A DNA stretch of 48,568 bases from DASZGL01 sp035938875 (lineage in GTDB: Bacteria; Chloroflexota; Dormibacteria; Aeolococcales; Aeolococcaceae): positions 1 through 48,568 of the forward strand of contig DASZGL010000027.1 of NCBI GenBank assembly GCA_035938875.1, written 5' to 3'. Shown piece after piece: positions 32,026 through 40,873 of this stretch. The notes beneath the pieces are model-generated. The model saw only the letters and a program-made list of their open reading frames with translations. It searched no databases and was not told the DNA's origin. Position numbers and translations under genes: made by a program. Numbering within the stretch: the first letter of the stretch is position 1; every line of letters begins with the position of its first letter.

Positions 32026-34302
32026 CACCGCTTCGAGCGGAGGCTGCGCCGCGTCCGCCGCAGTCCCTCCACCGAGGCGCACGCCGTCGATGATAAATGG
32101 CAACCCGGGAACCACGACGGGCTCCCCTGTTTGCGTCGTGACCGGCAGATACATGTGACGGGCACGCTGCTGGGGCAGGTCGAGGACGTCGAGGGGGTCG
32201 AGTACGATGGCCAGGGGCACACGAAGAGCTCGTGCCGCCTCGTCCGCCTCGAGCGTCGTATGGGCGGCGAACCACGGCGCCATGGCGTCGAGGATGACCT
32301 GGGTGTGTTTCTGGCGACCCCCGAAGGCCTCCATGCGCGGGTCGCTGATCAGCTCGACGCGGTCGGTCATGACGCAGAGTGACTGCCACATCTCCTCGGT
32401 GCGCGGGAAGAGTCCCACCCAGCCGTCACTGCACGGGAAGCAGATTGTCGGCCAGGGTCGCCGGTTGCGCGGCGGCGGCTCGCCGCCGAACGACACCACG
32501 CTGGTGTCGAAGGTGCCGATCATCAACGCGCACTCGAGCAGTGATATGCGTACGTGATGCGGCGATGCTGGCAACGCGCCTCGCTGGTCCTGGAGCAGCA
32601 GGGCCACCGCGCTGAGCGCCGCAAGCGCACCGGCAACCGCGGATGCGTAGCCACGACCGGGTTGCAGCGGCTCGTGACCCGGATCGCCGATGCGCCACCC
32701 GAGGGAGCTGAGCATGCACGCGGTGAGGTCGTCGAGGCGCCATCCGCCAGCGACGTCTTCGATGTCGATCACCACCTTGACGCCGCCAACCCCATCGGCT
32801 GCACCGCCGTCGCCGACGATGATGTCCACGAGCTGGGGGCACGGCCCAGGACGGATCCCTGCGCCGAGAAACGCTCGAGCCCCAGCGGTACGCGACGTAT
32901 TCGCGCTCACAGTGTTGCCGTCATGCCACACGGCGGCACCGAGGTCGCAGAGCACACGGCCGGCCATCGCGCAGGCGTCGCTGCGGCCCGTGACCACGAC
33001 GGTGATCCCGTCAAGCGGTGCAGCCGTGGCGCGCGTCGCCGGCAGCCGGGAGGCGTGAGCGCCGTCATCCGACTCGCGCTGCCCCTGCGACAGCCATTCG
33101 CCCAGCACCTCGACGGTGTGCTCACCCAGCCGCGGTGCGGGCCGGCGGATGGGCAGGCGAGCGCCGTCGACGACCGGGACCGGCGCCTGGTACTCGCGAG
33201 ATCCATTGGGATGGCGCTCGACGACGACGAAGGCGCCGGCGTCACGCAGCCGCGGCTCGACCATCGCCTCGCGCACCGAGCGCAGCGGCGCGGCGACGAC
33301 ACCGGCGCGCTGCAGAGATTCGGCGACGTCGTCGGGCTGGCGCGTTGCCGTCCAGGCGCCGACGAGCGCGTCGATCTGCGCCTCGTTGCGCTTGCGAGCT
33401 TCCGCTGTTGCGAAGCGCGCGTCGCCTGCCCATTCGGGATGTCCGGCCGACGCCGCGAGTGCCGCGAACGCGTTGTCGTCGCGCACCGCGATGGCCACCC
33501 AGCGATCGTCGCCGGCACATCGGTAGCAGCGATGTGGAGCGTGATCGGGGTCGGCGTTGCCGTCGCGAACGTAGGCTGTACGTCCCAGCTGGCGATCCGC
33601 GATGTACGAGCCCATCACCGCCGGTCCCACCTCGGTCTGGGCGAAGTCAATGTCGGCGGCGGCACCGGTGCGCTCACGGCGCAGCAGTGCGGCGACGATC
33701 CCCAGCGCGCTGTAGCAGCCGGCGATGGCGTCGAAGGCGCTGGCCAATCCCACTGGGCCGATGTCGGGGTAGCCGGACAGCGCCAGCGAGCCACTGAGCT
33801 GCTCGACCATCGGTCCGTAGGTGATCGCATCGCTCAGGGGTCCGCTGCGTCCGAAACCCGACATCGAGCAGGTGACGAGACGCGGGTTGTCGGCGCGCAG
33901 GCGCGAGTACTGCAGACCGAAACGCGGCAGTACCCGCGTCGAGAAGTTGTCGAGGACGACATCGGCGGCGCGCGAAAGGGCGCGCACCGTCTCACAGTCG
34001 TCCGGGTTGCGCAGATCGAGGGCGATGCCGCGCTTGTTGCGGTTCAGCCCGCAGAAGAGCGGTGACCACTCCAGCAGCTCGTCCTGCGGGTAGGACGCGG
34101 GGTCGGCGGCGCCGAACATGGCCCGGAAGGGATCGGGATGCTCCGGCCCCTCCACCTTGACGACATCGGCGCCGAGGTCGCCGAGCAGCGCTGCCGCCTG
34201 GGGGCCGGCCCAGACCATGCCGAGATCGAGGACGCGCACGCCGGTGAGCGGAAGCGTGGGCGCCGGCGACCCGCCGGTCGCACCAGGAGCCTGACCCTCC
34301 AT
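32011..34302 (-). CDS. Tandem CaiB/BaiF CoA-transferase, N-terminal domain active, C-terminal domain degenerate
   Basis: 763 residues made of two class III CoA-transferase domains. The first (about 18-405) is complete: LTGVRVLDLGMVWAGPQAAALLGDLGADVVKVEGP, LNRNKRGIALDLRNP, CSMSGFGRSGPLS, and ERTGAAADIDFAQ with the catalytic Asp at 219, ending PAPRLGEHTVEVLGEWL. The second (about 428-755) keeps the fold (DGITVVVTG..., SVVSFGGEPPPRNRRPWP) but has Arg 585 where the catalytic Asp should be (HVRISLLE). Class III enzymes work as interlocked dimers, so one chain may act as its own dimer with one active centre (inference). ATG at 34302; divergent from an amidohydrolase gene 105 bases away. Confidence 0.88.
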   Translation of the reverse strand: MEGQAPGATGGSPAPTLPLTGVRVLDLGMVWAGPQAAALLGDLGADVVKVEGPEHPDPFRAMFGAADPASYPQDELLEWSPLFCGLNRNKRGIALDLRNPDDCETVRALSRAADVVLDNFSTRVLPRFGLQYSRLRADNPRLVTCSMSGFGRSGPLSDAITYGPMVEQLSGSLALSGYPDIGPVGLASAFDAIAGCYSALGIVAALLRRERTGAAADIDFAQTEVGPAVMGSYIADRQLGRTAYVRDGNADPDHAPHRCYRCAGDDRWVAIAVRDDNAFAALAASAGHPEWAGDARFATAEARKRNEAQIDALVGAWTATRQPDDVAESLQRAGVVAAPLRSVREAMVEPRLRDAGAFVVVERHPNGSREYQAPVPVVDGARLPIRRPAPRLGEHTVEVLGEWLSQGQRESDDGAHASRLPATRATAAPLDGITVVVTGRSDACAMAGRVLCDLGAAVWHDGNTVSANTSRTAGARAFLGAGIRPGPCPQLVDIIVGDGGAADGVGGVKVVIDIEDVAGGWRLDDLTACMLSSLGWRIGDPGHEPLQPGRGYASAVAGALAALSAVALLLQDQRGALPASPHHVRISLLECALMIGTFDTSVVSFGGEPPPRNRRPWPTICFPCSDGWVGLFPRTEEMWQSLCVMTDRVELISDPRMEAFGGRQKHTQVILDAMAPWFAAHTTLEADEAARALRVPLAIVLDPLDVLDLPQQRARHMYLPVTTQTGEPVVVPGLPFIIDGVRLGGGTAADAAQPPLEAVSARG

Positions 34303-34407
34303 ACCAGAGGCGATTCTCGCAGACAGCCCCGGCGGTGGACGGTCGACGGCGCTGCCACCTACGCTGGGTCGCCGCGGTCCATGCGGGCCCGGGTTGGAGG
34401 TGTATCG

Positions 34408-35628
34408 ATGGCCGTGCGAACGCGGTTGCGCTACGTCGACGCCGACGGCCACGTCCTCGAGCACCCACGCGACATGCAGCAATATGCGCCGGCGGGGTAC
34501 GCAGACCGGATCTGGCACATCGACACCGACGGCGAGGGGCGCGAGTGGGCGGTCATGGATGGGCGGCGGCGGCCGGCGAACGCGCTGGCGGTCGCAGCCA
34601 CTGCGGGCATGTCAAGGGAGGACCGCGTCCGCGCCAAGGCGGGCGAGATCCGCTACACGGAGGTGCGCCCAGCAGCGTACGACGCGGCCGCGCGGCTGGT
34701 CGACATGTCCACCGACAGGATCGACGTCTCCGTGCTATACCCCACGCTCTTGCTCGGCATCCAGGGCCACCGCGACGTCGATTTCGCCGAGGTGCAGTGC
34801 CGCGCGTACAACGACTGGCTATCCGATCACGTCACCGGCGCCCGGGGACGGCTGTTCGGGGTCGGCGTGCTGCCGCAGCAGGATCCGCGGCGTGCTGCAA
34901 CCGAGATACGCCGGGTGGCGACCCTACCGGGGATGGTCGCGGTCTTCATTCGACCCAACCCCGCCGTCGACTGGAAGCCGCTCAACGACCCGGTGTACGA
35001 CCCCATCTGGCAGGCGGCGTCCGACGTGGGTCTCACCGTTGCCCTGCATCCCTTTTTGCACGCTGACCTGCCGGGCGCATGTCTGGGGATGCGACTCAAC
35101 AGGTTGGGCACGTCGCCGGCACCCGTGGCGAGCCCAGGCGCCACTGGTCAGGCCGACATCGACAACGTCTTCTTCACCCAGGCGATCGCCAACCCGTTCG
35201 ACATGATGTGCTCGCTGGCGTTCCTGTGCGCCGGTGGCGTCTGCGAGCGATTTCCCTTGCTTCGCATGGTGTTTCTCGAGTCCGGCGGCGGCTGGTTGGT
35301 GCCCTGGCTGGAGCGCCTCGACCACCAGGCGGAGATCTTTCCCTGGGACGTTCCCTGGCTGCGCATGCGCCCATCCGAGTACTTCCGCAGGCAGTGCTGG
35401 ATCAGCTTCGACCCTGACGAGTCGACCTTGGCGTTCACCGCCAGCTCCCCGCTGTGCGGCGCCGACCGCATCGTCTGGGCGTCCGACTATCCCCACCCCG
35501 ATGCCGTCTTCCCCGGAGTCGTCGCTGAACTTGACGAGGCCATCGGCGAGCTCACTGCCAACCAGCAAACGGCCATCGCCGGCGGCAACGCCGCTGAGCT
35601 GTACCGCCTGCCCGTGCCTGAGAGTTAA
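34408..35628 (+). CDS. Amidohydrolase family protein (amidohydrolase_2 type)
   Basis: 406 residues. DADGHVLEHP at residues 11-20 gives the family's opening metal motif; later sites are ALHPFLHAD, MVFLESGGGWLVPWLERLDH, and VWASDYPHPDA with the conserved Asp, followed by GGNAAELYRL. This group (PF04909) includes decarboxylases and hydrolases of aromatic or cyclic acids that use one metal in a TIM barrel. GGAGG 8 bases before ATG 34408 supports the start. It is followed by a dimeric-barrel protein 41 bases later, probably co-transcribed. A role in breaking a C-C or amide bond of the imported compound is a reasonable guess. Confidence 0.88.
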   Translation: MAVRTRLRYVDADGHVLEHPRDMQQYAPAGYADRIWHIDTDGEGREWAVMDGRRRPANALAVAATAGMSREDRVRAKAGEIRYTEVRPAAYDAAARLVDMSTDRIDVSVLYPTLLLGIQGHRDVDFAEVQCRAYNDWLSDHVTGARGRLFGVGVLPQQDPRRAATEIRRVATLPGMVAVFIRPNPAVDWKPLNDPVYDPIWQAASDVGLTVALHPFLHADLPGACLGMRLNRLGTSPAPVASPGATGQADIDNVFFTQAIANPFDMMCSLAFLCAGGVCERFPLLRMVFLESGGGWLVPWLERLDHQAEIFPWDVPWLRMRPSEYFRRQCWISFDPDESTLAFTASSPLCGADRIVWASDYPHPDAVFPGVVAELDEAIGELTANQQTAIAGGNAAELYRLPVPES

Positions 35629-35669
35629 GGCCATAACTGGCAATGACGCCCTCATGGAGGAAACCCTGC

Positions 35670-36365
35670 ATGTTCGTCCACCTGCACGAGACGATCGACG
35701 TCGTCACCGGCAAGCTCGCCGACTACATCAGCGCCATCGAGACGGTGTTGATGCCGCTCTGCGACGAGCGCAAGCTGAGGCTGAGCGGCTTCTTCCAGAC
35801 AGCGGGGAGCAGCGGACGCTGGCCGGAGATGATCGCTCTGTGGGAGCTGGACATCGACGATCACCTGGCACAGCGGCGCACCATCGGCAGCCATCCAGGC
35901 ATGCGTGAGTGGATGATCCGCGGCGCGCAGCTGCGTCGCGGCGGCTTCGACCGCATGCTGCTGTCGCACTCCTTCTCGCCACGACCACCGGTGCGTCCCG
36001 AGTTCAAGGCGCCGGGATCCGTGTACCTGGAACAGATCTTCGAGGTGCGCCCAGGGGCGACGGCGAGGTTCCTGGAGGTCGCCGAGACCACCCTGCTGCC
36101 CCGTTCGCACGAAGCCGAGCTGGCCATCGAGGGATTCTGGCGTTCGGAGTTCCAGCCTCTGGAACACGTTGCCCTGTGGTCGATGCCCGACTGGGACGCG
36201 TACGGACGGCTGCTGGGTCGACGCGATCCGCGCGACGAGGCGAGCAACCTCCCGGGCCTCGACGCCGCCTGGGAGACGCTGATCGGGCTGCGTGAACGCA
36301 TCCTGATCCCGCTCGCCGTGTCCCCGCTCGGTGGCGGCGATCAGGCGTCGACCTATCCCGCGTGA
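35670..36365 (+). CDS. NIPSNAP-like protein with two dimeric alpha/beta-barrel repeats
   Basis: 231 residues in two similar halves: 1 to about 100 (MFVHLHETIDVVTGKLADY ... EMIALWELD ... SHPGMREWM) and about 118-220 (VYLEQIFEVRPGATARFLE ... EHVALWSMPDWDAY). Each half has the beta-alpha-beta pattern and the spacing of ferredoxin-like dimeric barrels of the NIPSNAP/EthD type, so one chain can form the barrel alone. The function of such proteins in catabolic clusters is mostly unknown. The ATG at 35670 is preferred over 35643 because GGAGGAAA lies just before it. Confidence 0.75.
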   Translation: MFVHLHETIDVVTGKLADYISAIETVLMPLCDERKLRLSGFFQTAGSSGRWPEMIALWELDIDDHLAQRRTIGSHPGMREWMIRGAQLRRGGFDRMLLSHSFSPRPPVRPEFKAPGSVYLEQIFEVRPGATARFLEVAETTLLPRSHEAELAIEGFWRSEFQPLEHVALWSMPDWDAYGRLLGRRDPRDEASNLPGLDAAWETLIGLRERILIPLAVSPLGGGDQASTYPA

Positions 36366-36368
36366 GCC

Positions 36369-36983
36369 TCAGCGGCGCTTCTCGGCGAAGTACGCCTTGG
36401 TATGAGTCACGAACGCCTTGGCGAGGACGTCACGTGACCACTCGGTGCTGCGCACGTCGGCGCGCGCCTCGCGACTGAGCAGACGATCGTGCGCTGCCTC
36501 GTAGACGGTGATGTACTCGCACACCTGGGTCTCACAGCGATAGCGGCGGGCACCGAGCCAGCCGTCGTGGCGCATGAGGATGGGGATGTGCTCCTCGTCG
36601 TACCAGCGGTTGTACTCGTCCTCGTGCGCCTGGTTGACGGCCATGCCGACGACGAATTTCAGCGCTCCCTCTCCCCCATCACGCGCGATGCCGTGCACCG
36701 CGCCGGCAACCGGTGTCGCCAGCAGCGCTCGAGTCTGTGGCGCCGGGCAGCTGTCGAGTGACGCCAGCGCGGCAAGCTCGGTGCGCAGGTACGGTCGTGC
36801 CGCATCGACGTCGCCTACCTCGGCGAAGAGGAGATGCCGCGGCCCTCCCGGCTCGTGGAAGCGCCGGACTCCATCAGCCGATGGAGCGCCCCGGACACCC
36901 GCTTCACGACCGGCCGCGTAGAAGGCGTCGACGTCCGCATCGGTCCCGCCGATGACCAGCTCCACCCACAGCCCACCACTCAT
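36369..36983 (-). CDS. Dimeric alpha/beta-barrel (EthD/DUF4286-like) protein
   Basis: 204 residues, two barrel repeats: an N-terminal one (LWVELVIGGTDADVDAFYAAG ... RRFHEPGGPRHLLFAEV) and a C-terminal one (FVVGMAVNQAHEDEYNRWYDEEHIPILMRHDGW ... YITVYEA). The second half, with its EYNRWYDEEHIP stretch, is the classical sequence of EthD-like proteins. It is the last gene of the long minus-strand operon, 22 bases after the tandem CoA-transferase, and converges with a similar two-repeat protein on the other strand. ATG at 36983 was chosen; residues further upstream are not family-like. Confidence 0.75.
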   Translation of the reverse strand: MSGGLWVELVIGGTDADVDAFYAAGREAGVRGAPSADGVRRFHEPGGPRHLLFAEVGDVDAARPYLRTELAALASLDSCPAPQTRALLATPVAGAVHGIARDGGEGALKFVVGMAVNQAHEDEYNRWYDEEHIPILMRHDGWLGARRYRCETQVCEYITVYEAAHDRLLSREARADVRSTEWSRDVLAKAFVTHTKAYFAEKRR

Positions 36984-37005
36984 GCGGCGTCCTCCATCGA
37001 GGTGA

Positions 37006-39663
37006 TCATGAGGCAACGAGCGGGGCGGCACGCAGCCCGAGGCGCTCCATGAAGTCGGCATCGCGGCCCTCGATCAATCCCGCCCCGGTGAGGCTGGCGT
37101 AGGGGACGACGTGCTGGCCGATGGCGTCGATGCGCTCACGAACCGGCCAGTGGCCGCTGACTCCCTCGCTCTCCAGCTCCGCACGCTCGCCGGCGTCATA
37201 GCCGAGCTCGGCGAACACCTCGTCATTGTCCTGGCCGAGCAGCGGCGCTGCGCAGCGGATGCCCCCTGGCGTGGCGTGGAGGCGCACGGCCATGCCCGGG
37301 TAGGGACGCGTGCCCAGGTCACCTGTCTCCGGACGGTGCGTGGCCAGCTCGAAGTAGCCGCGTTCACGCAGATGCTCGTCGAGTAGCAGGTCCTTCACCG
37401 TCATCGCCACCATCGCCGCGATGCCACTCTCGCGCAGCCGTGTGGCGACATCCTCGGCGCTGCGCGACGACGTCCATGCGCTGACCGCCGCGTCGACCGC
37501 AGCATGTCGGGCACCACGTCCCTCGGCGGAGCGCAACGACGCATCGGCGGCGAGCTCCGGGGCCCCGATCAGATCGCAGAGAGCGGTGAACTGCCCGTCG
37601 CTCGACACCGTCAGTGCGACCCAGCGGTCGGTGCCCGCGCACGGATACACGCCCTGGGGCGCGTGGCTGCGATGCCGGTTGCCCGTCCGCGTCTGCGGTG
37701 GGGCGCCGACGGCGGCGGCGACCAGGGCCTCGCCGATGAAACCAGCGCCGACCTCGTACTGGGCGAGGTCGATCCACTGACCCCTGCCCGTCCGCCGGTG
37801 ATGACGGAGCGCGGCGAGCACCGCCACGGCGCTGACGCTCGCCGCCGGCATGTCGACATAGGCGATGCCGGTGCGCAGCGGCGGTCCGTCGGGGCGGCCG
37901 ACGAAGTGGCTGACGCCTGCCGTGGGCTCGACGGTGAAGCCCCACGCCGTGTAATGCATCCACGGCCCACCGTGCCCGTAGCCGGTCGACGACAGCATGA
38001 TGAGGTCGGGCTTGACCGCAACCAGCTGCTTGTAGTCGAGGCCGAGTTGCGACATCACCCGAGGCGTGTAGTTCTCACAGAAGACGTCAGCGGTGGCGAT
38101 GAGTCGCTTGAAGACCTCGACGCCCTTGGGCGTACGCAGGTCGATGGTGACCGCGCGCTTGTTGCGATTGGGTTCGTTGAAGACACCACCGCGGTTCCAG
38201 AACTGCTCACCTGGGACGTTGTCGGGAAACGGCCAGACGCGGACGACATCCGGGCGATAGCAGGACTCCACCTTGATGACGTCGGCGCCCATGTCGGCGA
38301 GCAGCCGGGTCAGGTGGGGCACCGCATACGCCTCACCGCACTCAATGACGCGTACGCCGTGGAGCGCACCGTGACCCGAAGGCGTGCCAGCGCTGGTTAC
38401 CGCTCGCGGCGGGTCGGCACCTCGGCCAGCCGGACTAAACTCCTGCGAGCGCACCGACGACGACGCCTGCAGCGCCAGCACATCGCCTGTGGACACGCCG
38501 AGCTCGCCGAGGACTGCGGCGGTGTGCTCGCCGAGTCGCGGGGCGGGCTGCGGCAGACGCTCGCAGTCCTCGGTGGAGCGAAACATCTGCCCGGGGATGC
38601 GCAGGGGACCGGCGACTGGGTGGTGGACCTCGGACCAGTAGCCGCGCGCCTCGAGCTGGGGACAGCGCAGCAGCTCCTCGGGCGATTGCACCACACCAAA
38701 GGTGAGCCGCCACTCCTGAGCGCTGTGGAACCACTCGTACTTGCCCTTTTCGGCCAAGCGCGCGGTGATGATCTGCTCGAGCTCGGCGCCGTTCTCGATG
38801 CGCCCGGCGCGCGTCGCGAAACGCTCGTCCATCAGCTCGGGCAGCTCGAGGAAGGTTGCGAACAGCTCCCAGTCAACGTTGGCCCCGGGGACGAACATCG
38901 GCGCGATGTAGCCGTCGCGGCAGGGAAGCAGGGCGTACTGCAGGCTGCCGCTGCTCTTGGGTTGTCGCCGGGCGACGCATCCCATGTACGTGTAATAGGA
39001 CAGCTTTCCCTGGAGGATGCCGGCGACGACCTCCTGGATCGACACCTCGACCAGCTGTCCCTCACCGGTGCGCTCCGCGTGCCAGAGAGCGGCCAACGCG
39101 CCACTGGCCGCGTGTGACCCGCCGATGTACTGCGCCTGGTCGAGCGCGGACTTGGTCGGCGGGTCGCTGTACTCGCCGGTGACGTAGGCGAGGCCTCCGG
39201 CGCAGCACAGCGTCAGCTCACTGGCCGGCGCGTCGCGCAGCGGTCCGGAGAGGCCGAAGCTGGTCAGGGCGACGTGCACCGCTCGCGGGTTTCGCGCCTG
39301 GACCGCACCGCCACCGAGTCCGATGCGGTCGAGGCTTGCCGGACGCAGACCCGTGATGACGACGTCGGCGCCGTCGACGAGGCGCATCAGCAACGCGTTG
39401 CCGCTCGCCGTCTTCAGGTCGAGGGCAACGGATCGCTTGCCTGTGTTGAGCGCGATGAACAGCGCGCCGGTGTCGGTGTGAGGACGTCCCCCGGCGAAGG
39501 GACCGGACGAGCGGGTGCCGTCGCCGCGTCGCGGATGCTCGACCTTGACCACGTCGGCGCCGCAGTCAGCGAGAAGGCGCGCGCAGAAGGCTGCGGCGAC
39601 ACCACCGCCGACCTCGACGACACGAACGCCGTCGAGCGGCGGCACGTGGCGCGTCGCCGGCAC
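37006..39663 (-). CDS. Tandem CaiB/BaiF CoA-transferase, C-terminal domain active
   Basis: 885 residues, two class III CoA-transferase domains. The first (about 8-395) keeps the fold (LDGVRVVEVGGGVAAAFCARLLADCGADVVKVEHP, SFGLSGPLRDA) but has Glu 206 in place of the catalytic Asp (GEGQLVEVSI). The second (about 434-820) is canonical: LHGVRVIECGEAYAVPHLTRLLADMGADVIKVES, NRNKRAVTIDLRTPKG, GYGHGGPWMHYTAWG, GRGQWIDLAQYE with Asp 632. A 60-residue tail follows. The pattern mirrors the other tandem fusion in this window, but with the domains' roles exchanged. GTG start at 39663 shares one base with the enoyl-CoA hydratase stop. It probably moves CoA between a product acyl-CoA and the incoming acid. 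Confidence 0.88.
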   Translation of the reverse strand: MPATRHVPPLDGVRVVEVGGGVAAAFCARLLADCGADVVKVEHPRRGDGTRSSGPFAGGRPHTDTGALFIALNTGKRSVALDLKTASGNALLMRLVDGADVVITGLRPASLDRIGLGGGAVQARNPRAVHVALTSFGLSGPLRDAPASELTLCCAGGLAYVTGEYSDPPTKSALDQAQYIGGSHAASGALAALWHAERTGEGQLVEVSIQEVVAGILQGKLSYYTYMGCVARRQPKSSGSLQYALLPCRDGYIAPMFVPGANVDWELFATFLELPELMDERFATRAGRIENGAELEQIITARLAEKGKYEWFHSAQEWRLTFGVVQSPEELLRCPQLEARGYWSEVHHPVAGPLRIPGQMFRSTEDCERLPQPAPRLGEHTAAVLGELGVSTGDVLALQASSSVRSQEFSPAGRGADPPRAVTSAGTPSGHGALHGVRVIECGEAYAVPHLTRLLADMGADVIKVESCYRPDVVRVWPFPDNVPGEQFWNRGGVFNEPNRNKRAVTIDLRTPKGVEVFKRLIATADVFCENYTPRVMSQLGLDYKQLVAVKPDLIMLSSTGYGHGGPWMHYTAWGFTVEPTAGVSHFVGRPDGPPLRTGIAYVDMPAASVSAVAVLAALRHHRRTGRGQWIDLAQYEVGAGFIGEALVAAAVGAPPQTRTGNRHRSHAPQGVYPCAGTDRWVALTVSSDGQFTALCDLIGAPELAADASLRSAEGRGARHAAVDAAVSAWTSSRSAEDVATRLRESGIAAMVAMTVKDLLLDEHLRERGYFELATHRPETGDLGTRPYPGMAVRLHATPGGIRCAAPLLGQDNDEVFAELGYDAGERAELESEGVSGHWPVRERIDAIGQHVVPYASLTGAGLIEGRDADFMERLGLRAAPLVAS

Positions 39664-40454
39664 TATCGTCCTTGAAATGCGGGATCGCGCTTGTCCAGCA
39701 GCGCGGCGACGCCCTCGCGGAAGTCCTCGCTCTCCATGGCGATCCCCTGGGCGTCGGCCTCGGCGTCGATCGCCTGGCGGAGATCGCCGCGCATCCCCTC
39801 GCTGACCAATGTCTTGATCATGCCGATGGCCATCGTCGGCCCCGCCGCCAGCTTCTCGGCCAGCGCGATGGCCTCGTCGAGCACGGTCGCATCGTCACAC
39901 ACGCGATTGACGAGCCCCAATGCGCTGGCGCGCTCGGCGTCGACGGGTTCGCCGGTGAACATGAGCTCGCGCGCCCGCCACGGTCCGATGAGCCGGGGCA
40001 GGAACCACGTCGAGCCGGTGTCGGGAACCAACCCGCGCTTGACGAACGCCTGGGCGAATCGCGCACTCCGCGCCGCGTAGACGATGTCGCACGCCATCGC
40101 GATGCTGAACCCTCCGCCGTAGGCGAGACCGTTGACCGCAGCGACCACCGGCTTCTCGATGGTGGCGATCGCCATGATCAGCGGTCCGGTTCCCTCGCGG
40201 ATGCGCCGGCGCACGTCGTTCGGCGTCCGCCGGCCGGTCTGCGCGGCCATGTTCTTGACGTCTCCGCCGGCGGAGAAGGCGCGCCCCGCGCCGGTGATCA
40301 CCAGGGCCCGCACGTCGGAGTCGGTGACGGCGTCCTCGACGGTGCGACGCATCTCGTCGGTCATCGACGGCATCAGCGCGTTGAGCGCCTCGGGACGGTT
40401 CATGGTCAGCAGCAGCACGCCGCCGCGCCGCTCGACAAGGAGATGCTCGCTCAC
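39663..40454 (-). CDS. Enoyl-CoA hydratase/isomerase family protein, PaaG-like
   Basis: 263 residues, crotonase fold. NRPEALNALMPSM, the oxyanion-hole loops AFSAGGDVKNM and AAVNGLAYGGGFSIAMACDIVYA, then QAFVKRGLVPDTGSTWFLPRLIG. At the two Glu positions of true enoyl-CoA hydratases this protein has Ser (GFSIA) and Phe (QAFVK), while the VPDTG Asp matches PaaG-type isomerases. So double-bond or ring isomerisation of an acyl-CoA is likelier than simple hydration (inference from family knowledge). ATG overlaps the preceding MaoC stop by 4 bases. Confidence 0.85.
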   Translation of the reverse strand: MSEHLLVERRGGVLLLTMNRPEALNALMPSMTDEMRRTVEDAVTDSDVRALVITGAGRAFSAGGDVKNMAAQTGRRTPNDVRRRIREGTGPLIMAIATIEKPVVAAVNGLAYGGGFSIAMACDIVYAARSARFAQAFVKRGLVPDTGSTWFLPRLIGPWRARELMFTGEPVDAERASALGLVNRVCDDATVLDEAIALAEKLAAGPTMAIGMIKTLVSEGMRGDLRQAIDAEADAQGIAMESEDFREGVAALLDKRDPAFQGR

Positions 40455-40873
40455 CTCGGGATCACCTCCGCGCTGCCGACCGTGGTCCTCTCGCCGTCGC
40501 TCTCACGCTCCACCCACACCTCACACAGCGCACGCCACCCTCCAGCTGCGTCATCGCGCACCTCGCTGACCCTGCCCCGGCACACCAGCGGCTCGCCGAC
40601 GAAGACGGCGCGGCGATTGCGGTATCGCAGCGCCGCAATACGCCCACCCACCGTCGCCGCCCAGTTGCTCACCACCTGCACCAGGTAGCCGCCCTGGAGC
40701 GGGCCGTTGACCACCAGGTCGGCGTGTCCCTCGGTGCGACTGTAGTCACGGTCATAGTGGATGCGATGGGGTACCCACATGGCGGCGCAGAACAGGAACA
40801 GGTCGAGCTCCTGGGGCCTACGCCGCATCTCCGGGAGCTCAGTGCCCGGTTTTATCGCTGTCGCGTTGCTCAT
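40451..40873 (-). CDS. MaoC-like hotdog hydratase, second subunit
   Basis: 140 residues of hotdog-fold sequence. RIHYDRDYSRTEGHADLVVNGPLQGGYLVQVV is the MaoC central helix region; the usual Asp/His dyad of R-hydratases (DxNPxHxD) is partly represented by HYDRDYSRTEGH. Its partner is the preceding 164-residue protein, giving the split-hotdog heterodimer known for acyl-CoA hydratases of steroid and fatty acid breakdown. Overlaps both neighbours by 4 bases. Confidence 0.75.
   Translation of the reverse strand: MSNATAIKPGTELPEMRRRPQELDLFLFCAAMWVPHRIHYDRDYSRTEGHADLVVNGPLQGGYLVQVVSNWAATVGGRIAALRYRNRRAVFVGEPLVCRGRVSEVRDDAAGGWRALCEVWVERESDGERTTVGSAEVIPR

Noticed and set aside
32554..34065. Plus-strand frame of about 500 codons opposite the tandem CoA-transferase
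   Set aside because: Composition is Arg/Asp/Gly-rich shadow sequence with no domain, while the minus strand has clear CaiB motifs throughout.
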